DNA of 64,000 nt, from positions 983,501 to 1,047,500 of the forward strand of contig CANMEE010000001.1 in NCBI GenBank assembly GCA_947496865.1. The letters run 5' to 3'. Below, one piece after another: positions 52,965 through 61,112 of the stretch (position 1 is its first letter; the number at the start of each line of letters is the position of its first letter). Under the pieces are notes generated by a model that had not been told where the DNA came from, made no database searches, and was given only the letters and a program-made list of their open reading frames with translations. This DNA is from an uncultured Sphingomonadaceae bacterium. Lineage in GTDB: Bacteria; Pseudomonadota; Alphaproteobacteria; Sphingomonadales; Sphingomonadaceae. The translations under genes and the position numbers were made by a program.

Positions 52965-53455
52965 CCGTTCTTCCGTTTTAATGTAACAAAGGAAAAGCTT
53001 GGTTTGCCGCTCTCAGCATCATGGTTTTCTCGCAATGATTCCTGCCAAGTTGCAGGATCAAAACCATCCATGATCGTATCGCCCTCGGCATCAATATGCA
53101 CCTCGGTAAGCGCAATCCGATCCGCTTTGGGCAGAAACAGCTTATAGATTTCTGCACCTCCGATGACAGTGATATGGGGCGCATTGGCTATTTTGAGGGC
53201 TTCTGCAACACTGCCTGCAACCTCTGCGCCTTCCGCTTCCCATTGCTTGTCACGGGTCAAGACGATATGCCGGCGTCCAGGCAGCAGGCCGGGTAAACTA
53301 TCAAAGGTCTTGCGTCCCATGATCATCGGTTTGCCCTGCGTCAGTGATTTGAAATGGCGCAAGTCGGCTGGCAAATGCCAAGGCAGATTACCGTCTTTGC
53401 CAATCACGCCATTGTCGGCGCGCGCTAGGATCAGGATGATTTCAGGATGGTTCAT
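52961..53455 (-). CDS. folA: Dihydrofolate reductase
   Basis: A 164-residue DHFR of normal length. Pieces: ILILARADNGVIGKDGNLPWHLPADLRHFKSLTQGKPMIMGRKTFDSLPGLLPGRRHIVLTR, including the DHF-binding NGVIGKDGNLPW, the cofactor GRKTFDSL and a DHIVLTR-like strand, then ITVIGGAEIYKLFLP (NADPH diphosphate-binding GGxxxY). It reduces dihydrofolate to tetrahydrofolate and is the target of trimethoprim. It is 35 bp after purK and overlaps the dipeptidase gene. Confidence 0.96.
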   Translation of the reverse strand: MNHPEIILILARADNGVIGKDGNLPWHLPADLRHFKSLTQGKPMIMGRKTFDSLPGLLPGRRHIVLTRDKQWEAEGAEVAGSVAEALKIANAPHITVIGGAEIYKLFLPKADRIALTEVHIDAEGDTIMDGFDPATWQESLRENHDAESGKPSFSFVTLKRKNG

Positions 53456-53490
53456 GACATGCGCCTAGCTCAGATCAAACGCAGTGCAAA

Positions 53491-54561
53491 TCAGAAAAAT
53501 AATTTCGTGACATGACCCATTTTCCGGCCCGGCCGGCTTTCGCCTTTTCCGTATAGATGAAGGTGGTTGGCCGGGTCGGATAACAAGGCCTGCCACTGGT
53601 CTGCATCGCCGCCGATCAGGTTTGTCATCTCGACCTTTTCAGCCGCCAGCCCGGTATCACCCAGAGGTAATCCGCAGATTGCCCGGATGTGATTTTCAAA
53701 CTGGCTGGTGATCGCGCCTTCGATGGTCCAGTGGCCGCTATTATGGACGCGTGGCGCCATTTCGTTAAACACCGGTCCGTCGGCAGTGGCAAAAAATTCG
53801 CAAGTCAGCACACCGACATAGTCCATAGCGGCGGCCATTTTTGCCGCGAGCGCGCGAGCCGTTTCTTCTTGCGCGGCTATAGCAGCAGGGGCCGGGACTA
53901 AAGATTGCACCAAAATGCCATCTTCATGAATGTTATGCGGCGTATCCCAATAACGGATGAAGCCGTCTTGTCCGCGCACCAATATCACCGAAAATTCATG
54001 GGTGAAGGTTACAAAACCCTCTGCGACGCAAGGTTGGGGGCCGACCGCATTCCAATATGTCGCAAGGTCGCCGGCTTGCTTGATCCGGGCCTGACCCTTG
54101 CCGTCGTAGCCCATGCGGATGGTCTTGAGGATGGCGGGTGTGCCGACTTGATCAATGGCCGTTTCAAGAGACGAAAGATCTGTCGCTTCGGCAAACGGAG
54201 CGGTTGTGCCGCCATGGGTGCGTGCGAAAGTTTTTTCTGCGATCCGGTTCTGAGCAACGTCGAGCGCGGTTATCGGGGGATGTAGCGGCGCAACATCTGC
54301 TATTGCCGAGAGCGGGTTGACGGGCACATTCTCAAATTCAAAAGTGATGACGTCGCAGGCGCCAGCAAATTTCTTCAAGGCTTTAATGTCGTCATCTTCG
54401 GCGCAAGTAAATTCAGCAGCCACATCCGCTGCGACACTTTTCTCGTCCGGCGCATAGATATGACAGCGATAGCCAAGCTGCGCTGCAGCCATGGAAAGCA
54501 TCCGGCCCAATTGACCACCGCCCAAAATACCTATGGTTGAACCGGGAGGAAGTGGCGACAT
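53491..54561 (-). CDS. purK: 5-(carboxyamino)imidazole ribonucleotide synthase
   Basis: A 356-residue ATP-grasp enzyme that carboxylates AIR in purine synthesis. The start ATG 54561 (MSPLPPGS) is followed by TIGILGGGQLGRMLSMAAAQLGY, diagnostic for PurK. The ATP-grasp pieces PAILKTIRMGYDGKGQARI, FVTFTHEFSVILVRG and FNEMAPRVHNSGHWTIEGA complete it. A TTG at 54570 directly follows purE and is a possible alternative start. It lies directly after purE with at most a few bases between, as in most genomes. Confidence 0.95.
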   Translation of the reverse strand: MSPLPPGSTIGILGGGQLGRMLSMAAAQLGYRCHIYAPDEKSVAADVAAEFTCAEDDDIKALKKFAGACDVITFEFENVPVNPLSAIADVAPLHPPITALDVAQNRIAEKTFARTHGGTTAPFAEATDLSSLETAIDQVGTPAILKTIRMGYDGKGQARIKQAGDLATYWNAVGPQPCVAEGFVTFTHEFSVILVRGQDGFIRYWDTPHNIHEDGILVQSLVPAPAAIAAQEETARALAAKMAAAMDYVGVLTCEFFATADGPVFNEMAPRVHNSGHWTIEGAITSQFENHIRAICGLPLGDTGLAAEKVEMTNLIGGDADQWQALLSDPANHLHLYGKGESRPGRKMGHVTKLFF

Positions 54562-54570
54562 TGCAGCCAA

Positions 54571-55071
54571 TTATTCCGGCTGCTCTGCGACAGCATCGCT
54601 TTGCGCCGCGCGCCATGCATCAAGACGCTCGGCCAAGGCTTCATCTTCGTTGGCGAGAATAGCAGCGGCCAGCAACGCGGCATTTTTTGCCCCGGCATCG
54701 CCAATTGCTAATGTGCCTACCGGAATGCCCGCTGGCATTTGCGCTATCGAAAGCAGGCTGTCGACGCCGTTCAGGGTGCGCGATTGAATGGGCACGCCCA
54801 AGACCGGGACGCGCGTCATTGCCGCAGCCATGCCGGGCAAATGGGCCGCACCGCCAGCGCCGGCGATGATGACTTTCAAATTGCGGGATACCGCCGTGTT
54901 GGCATAGTCATAGAGCCGGTCAGGTGTGCGATGCGCTGAGATGATTTTAACTTCATGAGCAACATCCAGCTGTTCCAGAATGTCAGCGGCAAGGCCCATG
55001 GTCGCCCAATCGGATTGGCTACCCATGATGATACCAATTTGTGGCCCAATTGTTTGAGTCGCTTCTGTCAT
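54571..55071 (-). CDS. purE: 5-(carboxyamino)imidazole ribonucleotide mutase
   Basis: A 166-residue PurE class I. Pieces: [38 protein letters not shown] (catalytic His in SAHRTP), [18 protein letters not shown] and [35 protein letters not shown] (quoted piece [19 protein letters not shown]). It rearranges N5-CAIR to CAIR. ATG 55071 is preferred over a frame extended to 55101. It heads the purE-purK operon. Confidence 0.96.
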   Translation of the reverse strand: MTEATQTIGPQIGIIMGSQSDWATMGLAADILEQLDVAHEVKIISAHRTPDRLYDYANTAVSRNLKVIIAGAGGAAHLPGMAAAMTRVPVLGVPIQSRTLNGVDSLLSIAQMPAGIPVGTLAIGDAGAKNAALLAAAILANEDEALAERLDAWRAAQSDAVAEQPE

Positions 55072-55266
55072 GCATGCACCTGAATAGCGTCGCGGAAGCA
55101 AAATCGTTTAGCCATGAAATGCCCAGCACGCAATGTGGCAATGGCGATCCGTGCTCTTTTCTCCCGATGGCTTTACAATCGAGGACATAATCAAGGTTTT
55201 ATCTATCAATGTTATTGACGAGACAGGCGCGATTGAACTAAAACTCAATAAAAAATAACTAATAAC

Positions 55267-55878
55267 ATGTTTATTTTTCATAGCAGGGATTATCGGGTGA
55301 TCGACGAGTTAGTCAGCGACGATGAAAAAAAAGAAATATGTCAAAACTGTACTGCTTTACAGTCCGAAAATATTCGATTGAGAGAAGAACTCGTTGAAAT
55401 GGAAAAACTTGCACATCACGATGCTTTGACGGGCTTATATAATCGCCGCTTTTTCATACAAAGTTTGGAAAAGCGGGTCATGCGTTGTCAACGCTATGGT
55501 GATAATACAGCGCTGCTCTTTCTGGATGTCGATGATTTAAAGGCGTTCAACGACACCCATGGGCATGCAGTGGGGGACATGTTGCTGACGTGCCTGGGTA
55601 ATATATTGAAGAAAAATATCCGGGGCTGTGACTTGGTTGCGCGAATCGGCGGCGACGAATTTGCGTTGCTTCTGGATAATCTTGATGCTGATCGGGTAGA
55701 GGGCAAGATCTTGTCACTAATTGGATTGATCAAATCCGCAAAGCTGGAACATGAAGGACAGAAGCTAAAATTTGGGGCAACCATTGGCTATAGTTTCGTA
55801 GGACCCACGGATACCGTATCTTCTTTGATGTCGCGCGCTGATGAAGCGATGTACCGATCGAAAAACGGCGATGCCTGA
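55267..55878 (+). CDS. Diguanylate cyclase, single GGDEF domain with I-site
   Basis: A 203-residue cytosolic protein. An N-terminal coiled-coil-like helix (QNCTALQSENIRLREELVEMEKL) leads to a full GGDEF domain starting LAHHDALTGLYNRRFF. The active loop RIGGDEF is intact and is preceded by an RxxD inhibitory site (RGCD, then five residues, then GGDEF), so it should make cyclic di-GMP with product inhibition. No sensory domain is present, so input may come from dimerisation or a partner. Divergent from purE. Confidence 0.93.
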   Translation: MFIFHSRDYRVIDELVSDDEKKEICQNCTALQSENIRLREELVEMEKLAHHDALTGLYNRRFFIQSLEKRVMRCQRYGDNTALLFLDVDDLKAFNDTHGHAVGDMLLTCLGNILKKNIRGCDLVARIGGDEFALLLDNLDADRVEGKILSLIGLIKSAKLEHEGQKLKFGATIGYSFVGPTDTVSSLMSRADEAMYRSKNGDA

Positions 55879-55931
55879 ATAAAATCGCCGAATGCCGTGA
55901 CTGAAAATTTCAAAGCCTAGACGATCCTGTT

Positions 55932-56618
55932 TTATCTTTCCGACAAATAATAGCGTTCTTTTTCGTTCAGATCGTCGTCAAGATCATAGATTATCGGTTG
56001 GCCAGTGGGAATCTCCAACCCTGTAATCTCGTCGTCCGAAATGCCCGAGAGATGTTTGACCAGCGCGCGTAGGCTGTTGCCGTGAGCGGAGATGATCACC
56101 CGTTTGCCCGATTGCAATTCCGGTGCAATGCGCGTTTTCCAATAGGGCAATACGCGAGCGATTGTGTCTTTAAGGCTTTCTGTAGCGGGGACTTCGATCC
56201 CGGCATAGCGCGGGTCTGATGACATTTGATATTCGCTGTCTGCGGCCATGGGCGGCGGCGGCGTATCGAAACTGCGGCGCCAGATATGAACTTGATCATC
56301 GCCATGCTTGTCGCGGGTTTCCTGTTTGTTGAGACCGGTTAATCCGCCATAATGACGTTCGTTCAGCCGGTAGTTTTTCTCCACCGGCAACCACAGTCGG
56401 TCCATTTCTTCCAGCGCCAGATTGAGTGTTTTGATCGCCCGGCTCTGCAAGCTGGTGAAACACATATCCGATTCAATACCCTTTTCTTTCATCAGGCGGC
56501 CGGCGGCCTTTGCCTCCTCAATGCCTTTTTCCGTAACATCAACATCCCACCAGCCGGTGAAGCGGTTTTCCAGATTCCATTGCGACTGTCCGTGACGGAG
56601 AAGGATGAGTTGAGGCAT
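55932..56618 (-). CDS. gpmA: 2,3-bisphosphoglycerate-dependent phosphoglycerate mutase
   Basis: A 228-residue histidine phosphatase-fold glycolytic enzyme converting 3- and 2-phosphoglycerate. The phosphohistidine motif LILLRHGQSQWNLENRFTGWWD is complete, as are NERHYGGLTGLNKQET and the second His in VIISAHGNSLRALVKHLSGI. Full length. It converges on the GGDEF gene with about 50 bp between. Confidence 0.96.
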   Translation of the reverse strand: MPQLILLRHGQSQWNLENRFTGWWDVDVTEKGIEEAKAAGRLMKEKGIESDMCFTSLQSRAIKTLNLALEEMDRLWLPVEKNYRLNERHYGGLTGLNKQETRDKHGDDQVHIWRRSFDTPPPPMAADSEYQMSSDPRYAGIEVPATESLKDTIARVLPYWKTRIAPELQSGKRVIISAHGNSLRALVKHLSGISDDEITGLEIPTGQPIIYDLDDDLNEKERYYLSER

Positions 56619-56701
56619 GAGCGGTCCTTATTAAAAGAGTTGCAGCATCTGTAGCGACGAAGCCTTTTAAGGCCAAGCGGCATATTCGCGGCATCATGAA
56701 A

Positions 56702-57673
56702 TTATAATATACGCGTGAGCGTATAAAAGGCACCGAGCCCGCCGACGACATATAGCGCAGCCATTTCAATCCACTTGCGTCGATCCATGGACATGCGCTG
56801 CACCAGCCATAATAAGCTCAAGGCCAGAATGACGAAAAAAATTTGTCCGATTTCCACGCCGAGATTGAACAACAGCAACGCCCATATTTCTTCCCCTTTC
56901 GGAAGTCCGATATCTGCCAGAGCTCCCGCAAAACCAAGCCCGTGGAGCAACCCGAAGCCCAGCGCAATCAGCCAGGGTTTGCGGATGGTGAGACTGGTCT
57001 TGCCTGCCCATTTGCGAACCACTTCGACGGCGAGGAAAAATATCGACAGGGCGATGAGCAATTCCACCGGCTGGCTAGGCAGCGTGAAAAGGCCGAGCGC
57101 GGTGATGCCCAGCGTAACACTATGGCCGACGGTGAAGGCAGTGATGACCCACAAAAGCTTCCTTGGCGCGGTCAGCAGTACCAGCCCGAGCACGAACAGC
57201 AGATGGTCCCAGCCTAAGAGCATATGCTCTGCGCCAATCCGCAAATAGGCGCTCGAGGGGGAGCCCCCCGGGTCGCCCAAGGCAAAGGACGTGCTGGCAG
57301 GGCGCAGGATATGTGTGCTTTCCTCGCCGCTCGCAGTGCGGAGGCGGACAAACACATCGGTCAGGGTGCGGTCGAGGCCTTCTATGGAAACCGCGCCGCT
57401 ATCGAGCCGGCAAGGCACCTGCCAGCTTTCGACAATCGCATCGCCGGATATGATTTGGCGCGTGGTCTCTGGCTGCGGGCACTGGTCCGGTAGCACCGGC
57501 CGCATCTTGAGTTTGCGGCCTGACAATATCGGTTGTTTCCAGATCACGGCGACCATCCCGTCCGTTTGCTCGGTCAGTTCGAGGGCGGCGGGGCGAATTT
57601 CATGGGCGCTGGCTGTTGTGGCGCATAGCCAAATTGCGGCAGCGCAAAACAAACCGAGCCGCATGAGGATCAC
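56702..57673 (-). CDS. HupE/UreJ-family membrane protein
   Basis: A 323-residue membrane protein. A signal peptide (LGLFCAAAIWLCATTASAHE) is followed by an exported domain of about 110 residues and six helices. The HupE/UreJ signature is GAEHMLLGWDHLLFVLGLVLL, with HxxxGxDH, then TAFTVGHSVTL and LHGLGFAGAL. These residues are probably metal-binding, and the family is linked to nickel or cobalt transport. It overlaps the parvulin gene by ATGA and ends the DUF3604-parvulin-HupE operon. Confidence 0.88.
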   Translation of the reverse strand: MILMRLGLFCAAAIWLCATTASAHEIRPAALELTEQTDGMVAVIWKQPILSGRKLKMRPVLPDQCPQPETTRQIISGDAIVESWQVPCRLDSGAVSIEGLDRTLTDVFVRLRTASGEESTHILRPASTSFALGDPGGSPSSAYLRIGAEHMLLGWDHLLFVLGLVLLTAPRKLLWVITAFTVGHSVTLGITALGLFTLPSQPVELLIALSIFFLAVEVVRKWAGKTSLTIRKPWLIALGFGLLHGLGFAGALADIGLPKGEEIWALLLFNLGVEIGQIFFVILALSLLWLVQRMSMDRRKWIEMAALYVVGGLGAFYTLTRIL

Positions 57674-58518
57674 TTGTCCGAGCCTTCAATCACCACATCA
57701 TAACCGCTGACGAGTTCTTGCAGCGCTGCTTGCTTGGCTTTGCCGCTCTGGTCTTCCTGCCAGGCCGCAGTAATCTCGGCCTTGATGGGTTCAAAATTTG
57801 CCTCGGCCGCGCTGTCGATCGTCTCGATGCGCACCAGATGCAGCCCGAAAGCCGAACCGATAGGCGGGCTCCATTGCCCCGCTTCCAGCTGGAAGATGGC
57901 GCTCGCAAAATCCGGGCCGAACAGCCGGGTCACTTCGCTTTCCGGCAGAGCCGCATAGCTGCGCTTCTGAATGAACGGGTCGCCCAGACTTTTCCAGTCG
58001 GTACTTGATTGCGCGTTACGCAGGGTGCCGGCCGCAACCGTCTCAATCGCGCCGCCATGTTTTTCGGGGCTGAGATAGATATGGACAAAACTCCGCCGCT
58101 CGGGCGCAGCAAATTTGTCGCGATTTTGGTCAAACCAGCTCTTCAGCTCTGCATCGGAAGGATTGGCTGCCTTACTTTCACCGCTGACCAGAAAGTCCAT
58201 TTTTTGCGCCAGACGGCGTTGAATGATGGTGTCTTCAGCGCCCAGACCGAGCCGCTCGGCCTCGCGCACCAACACTTGTTGTTGCACATATTGGTCAATA
58301 ATCTGCTGCTTGTCCTCGCCCGTAGGCAAGCGACCAGCGGTATTGGCCCACAGCGCGCTGAGCCGGTCCAGCTCGGCGGCACTGACCGTGATCGTTCGGC
58401 CCTGCTCACCCTGATAGTTCGACCAGACCTGGTTGATGGCAACCAGTGCCAGCCCGATCAGAATAAAATGGGTGATCGGGTCACGAAGGGCTTTTTTCAA
58501 AATATGCATGGCTTTCAC
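57670..58518 (-). CDS. Parvulin-type peptidylprolyl isomerase, membrane-anchored
   Basis: A 282-residue PpiC/SurA-like protein. An N-terminal anchor (about residues 18-34, FILIGLALVAINQVWSN) is followed by a helical chaperone part (IDQYVQQQVLVREAERLGLG) and a degenerate parvulin domain at about residues 150-250 (SFVHIYLSPEKHGG, DPFIQKRSYAALPESEV, GQWSPPIGSAFGLHLVRIE). It helps fold exported proteins. Either GTG 58518 or ATG 58509 could be the start. It is translationally coupled to the HupE gene. A palindromic repeat separates it from the DUF3604 gene. Confidence 0.85.
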   Translation of the reverse strand: MKAMHILKKALRDPITHFILIGLALVAINQVWSNYQGEQGRTITVSAAELDRLSALWANTAGRLPTGEDKQQIIDQYVQQQVLVREAERLGLGAEDTIIQRRLAQKMDFLVSGESKAANPSDAELKSWFDQNRDKFAAPERRSFVHIYLSPEKHGGAIETVAAGTLRNAQSSTDWKSLGDPFIQKRSYAALPESEVTRLFGPDFASAIFQLEAGQWSPPIGSAFGLHLVRIETIDSAAEANFEPIKAEITAAWQEDQSGKAKQAALQELVSGYDVVIEGSDK

Positions 58519-58532
58519 GATGATCTCAAAAC

Positions 58533-58602
58533 CCGTTCGTCCTGAGCTTGTCGAAGGATATTTCGTCTATGAAAAATGGCTTCGACAGGCTCAGGGTGAA
58601 CG
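58533..58602. repeat. Sphingomonad palindromic repeat, copy C (intergenic)
   Basis: The left arm CGTTCGTCCTGAGCTTGTCG (58534-58553) and the right arm CTTCGACAGGCTCAGGGTGA (58580-58599) are inverse copies with three mismatches over 23 bp. It lies between the DUF3604 stop and the parvulin start, so it is transcribed in the operon mRNA and could form a strong stem. Confidence 0.85.
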
Positions 58603-58625
58603 ACAAGGGAACGGGCGGCAGGAAT

Positions 58626-60533
58626 TTATACCGTCGGTACATACCAGATGGGTGATGACCAGGCGCGTTCCTGGATGGTTTTTTGCAGCGCTGGGTTGGG
58701 CGGTACATTGGCGCGTATCGCATCCCATGTCGACCAGCGGCAAACCGGATTTTCCAATACCCGGACATAATAAGAAGCGCGTTGCCCTGTTTTATGTTCC
58801 GGATCGCGCCAGAAGGTTTTGAGCTCCGGCGCGCCTTTGTCGGTCGAGATAGAACAATCGGCCAAATTGACTGTAGCGCCATTGTCGGGACAGCGGGCCG
58901 TGGTCGGATCGACCGTCCCGCCATCGGAACAGGCCACATCAAAGACTTTCTCGTTGGTCTTGTCGCCATCGGTCCAGACTTTGACAATCTGCACGCGCTG
59001 CAACGGCGCGCTCATCGCATCGCGCATGGCCCAGACGATAAAGCCCGGGGCCTTGCCCTGACCGACCAGATCGCCGCCCATGGTCACGCCATTTTTATAA
59101 GCCTTGGAAACCATGTCGGGATCATCCAGCATGGCCGCGTCAAAGCCAAAGCCGCCAAAGAAGCGCAATTTTATCCGCGTGCCGGTGGTTGCATAGGTCT
59201 CCTTGCGCCGCATCGCGTCAAATATCGCCTCGCGGGTATTTTCCTCTGCCCAGACGGCCGCATAGCCCGATGCGCCCCAGCGCGAGAACCAGCTCGCGGC
59301 GCGGGGATCAACCGTTACGCCTTCCCAGCTTTTCTTGCCGCCAGGAGGAATGGAGCCCCGTGCTTCTGCGGTACCATCCACAACGCCGATTTTGGACCAG
59401 AAGAATTTCTCATCAAACGAACCACCGGCGACATGGGTGTCAGTGGACCCGATCAGGCCGAATTTATAGGGATTGCTGCCAATTTTATCTTCGAGCACCA
59501 AACCATTGGCATAGGCCTGCCGGATATAGTCGCCACTGACAGTTTTGGATTTAATCTGCGAGGACAGCAGATATTCGTAAATGCCGAAATCGGCCCACTC
59601 GTCATTGGGGGATAGCGAGGGGTGGGTTTCGGAGGTGCCCTTAACCTGCGTGATTTCGGCAATTGGTTCATTGCGGATACGCTGGTCGGCATAGGCTTTG
59701 GTCAGCGGCTGGCCGTTATAGGTTTCCAGCTTGAACATCTCGCCATCGGACACGTTGCTATTGTGCGGGATTGATAGCCCGTCATTCCCAGCCGCGCGTT
59801 GTTCGTCCATCCAGTCCCACAAATCCTCAGGATTGGTGGAATCCAAAGTGCCAAAGGGCATGTCAGGAGCCGAACCCCGGAACACGACATTGCGATGGAG
59901 ATTGCCACCAGCAAAGCCGCCATCCTGACCTTGCGTCACGCGCGTCGCGGTATACTCATAGGCTGAGAAGGTCGTGAACTTGCCGGGCTTATAATATTTG
60001 TCGGCCGCATCGATGGTCGCTTTCCAGACATTACCGACAATTTTGGGATCATAAACCCCGTCCATCTTGCGGCCATCGCGCACAGCTCCGCCGATCAGTT
60101 GAAAAGCCGCGATAATTTTATCGGGGTCGGCGCTGAACATATCCTTGGCCATGTCGAGCTTGGAAATTTCCGTGCCTTCGGTGTCCATCGCGGGCAAGTG
60201 ACCCAGATAAGCGGCATGATCGGTCACTGCCATAAAGTCGAGGGCGGGGCCTTCGAGTTTCAGGTCATAGCCAGACGGATGGGTAATGCCTTCACCCATG
60301 CCAAATTTATACGCATCTTCCGGGGTCGTGCGGACATTGAATATATAGGCGTCAAAGCTGTTGCGGGTGTGGATGTGGAGGTCGCCAAAATAGACATTGC
60401 GATCAGCATTGGGCTGTTCTGTTGTTTCCCCCGGTGCCAAAGCCACCTGGCTTTTGTCAACAACATCACCGTCGCCGGAACAGCCAACCATCAGCGCGCC
60501 AATGGCAGCGAGGCCTAAAAAATTGCGTATCAT
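58626..60533 (-). CDS. DUF3604 lipoprotein (PHP-like metal-dependent hydrolase fold)
   Basis: A 635-residue lipoprotein. The signal MIRNFLGLAAIGALMVGCSG has the lipobox MVGC, after a GGGAGAGAA site; the frame extends to 60677 by a TTG but without support. The metal-binding start VYFGDLHIHTRNSFDAYIF has an HxH, followed by FMAVTDHAAYLGHLP, resembling PHP-type phosphoesterases. Two further conserved blocks are SIPHNSNVS and FGLIGSTDTHVAGG. DUF3604 has no established reaction. It is the first gene of the operon with parvulin and HupE proteins. Confidence 0.85.
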   Translation of the reverse strand: MIRNFLGLAAIGALMVGCSGDGDVVDKSQVALAPGETTEQPNADRNVYFGDLHIHTRNSFDAYIFNVRTTPEDAYKFGMGEGITHPSGYDLKLEGPALDFMAVTDHAAYLGHLPAMDTEGTEISKLDMAKDMFSADPDKIIAAFQLIGGAVRDGRKMDGVYDPKIVGNVWKATIDAADKYYKPGKFTTFSAYEYTATRVTQGQDGGFAGGNLHRNVVFRGSAPDMPFGTLDSTNPEDLWDWMDEQRAAGNDGLSIPHNSNVSDGEMFKLETYNGQPLTKAYADQRIRNEPIAEITQVKGTSETHPSLSPNDEWADFGIYEYLLSSQIKSKTVSGDYIRQAYANGLVLEDKIGSNPYKFGLIGSTDTHVAGGSFDEKFFWSKIGVVDGTAEARGSIPPGGKKSWEGVTVDPRAASWFSRWGASGYAAVWAEENTREAIFDAMRRKETYATTGTRIKLRFFGGFGFDAAMLDDPDMVSKAYKNGVTMGGDLVGQGKAPGFIVWAMRDAMSAPLQRVQIVKVWTDGDKTNEKVFDVACSDGGTVDPTTARCPDNGATVNLADCSISTDKGAPELKTFWRDPEHKTGQRASYYVRVLENPVCRWSTWDAIRANVPPNPALQKTIQERAWSSPIWYVPTV

Positions 60534-61112
60534 TTCTCTCTCCCATGCGCCTGTTATACGGCGCTTACCCTTTACTCTCGCATCAGCTGCTGTTTCAGTT
60601 GATTTTGCAACGGAGCCAAGCACTTTGTTTTTGATGTCATCGCTCAACTCTTGGTCCGTCGGTTGATGCTTTTTCAAGTGATTTAATGGCCCAGTTAAAC
60701 GACTGATGCAAGAGCCGCTGCTGCAATGGCATCACTTGGCATCATATTGCGTGGAAATTTCCACTGCATTTATATTGTTAACCGACATTTTTGGCGACCC
60801 GCCTCCATAACCGCTTGCCCAAAGCCTTTGGCGCGGTCTGCAGCTCGATATTGGCCAGATGGTATATAGAGCGCATCAAATATACCACAATTGGTGCTCC
60901 GGCCAGCATTTCCGCCTGAAACCTAGCCTTTTGTAATGTATCATTTTTGCCACTGCTTGCTTTTTTCTGCACTGTAATGTGGATATCAGCTTGATTTAAC
61001 AGCATCATTAAACGACCTGTGTCGTTGAAACCAACGCCATAAGATCATTTCCCTTCCCCAGAATATAGGGGCAAATGGCAAGCGATGGTGAGTTCAACGG
61101 GAGAGAATAGTT
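60534..61112. other. Divergent promoter region between DUF3604 and TonB receptor genes
   Basis: About 580 bp. It contains an imperfect 22-bp palindrome TTAAACGAC-ctgt-GTCGTTGAA (61008-61029), about 84 bp before the receptor ATG, a possible operator. A minus-strand frame of 76 codons (60778-61008) has only a weak ribosome-binding site and no recognisable content; I do not call it a gene. Confidence 0.4.

Noticed and set aside
60534..60677. 48-codon upstream extension of the DUF3604 protein
   Set aside because: It begins with TTG without a ribosome-binding site, whereas the internal ATG at 60533 follows GGGAGAGAA and starts a perfect lipoprotein signal.
60778..61008. 76-codon minus-strand frame between the DUF3604 and TonB receptor genes
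   Set aside because: Only a weak upstream AGG, no recognisable protein features, and its start coincides with a palindrome that is better explained as an operator.
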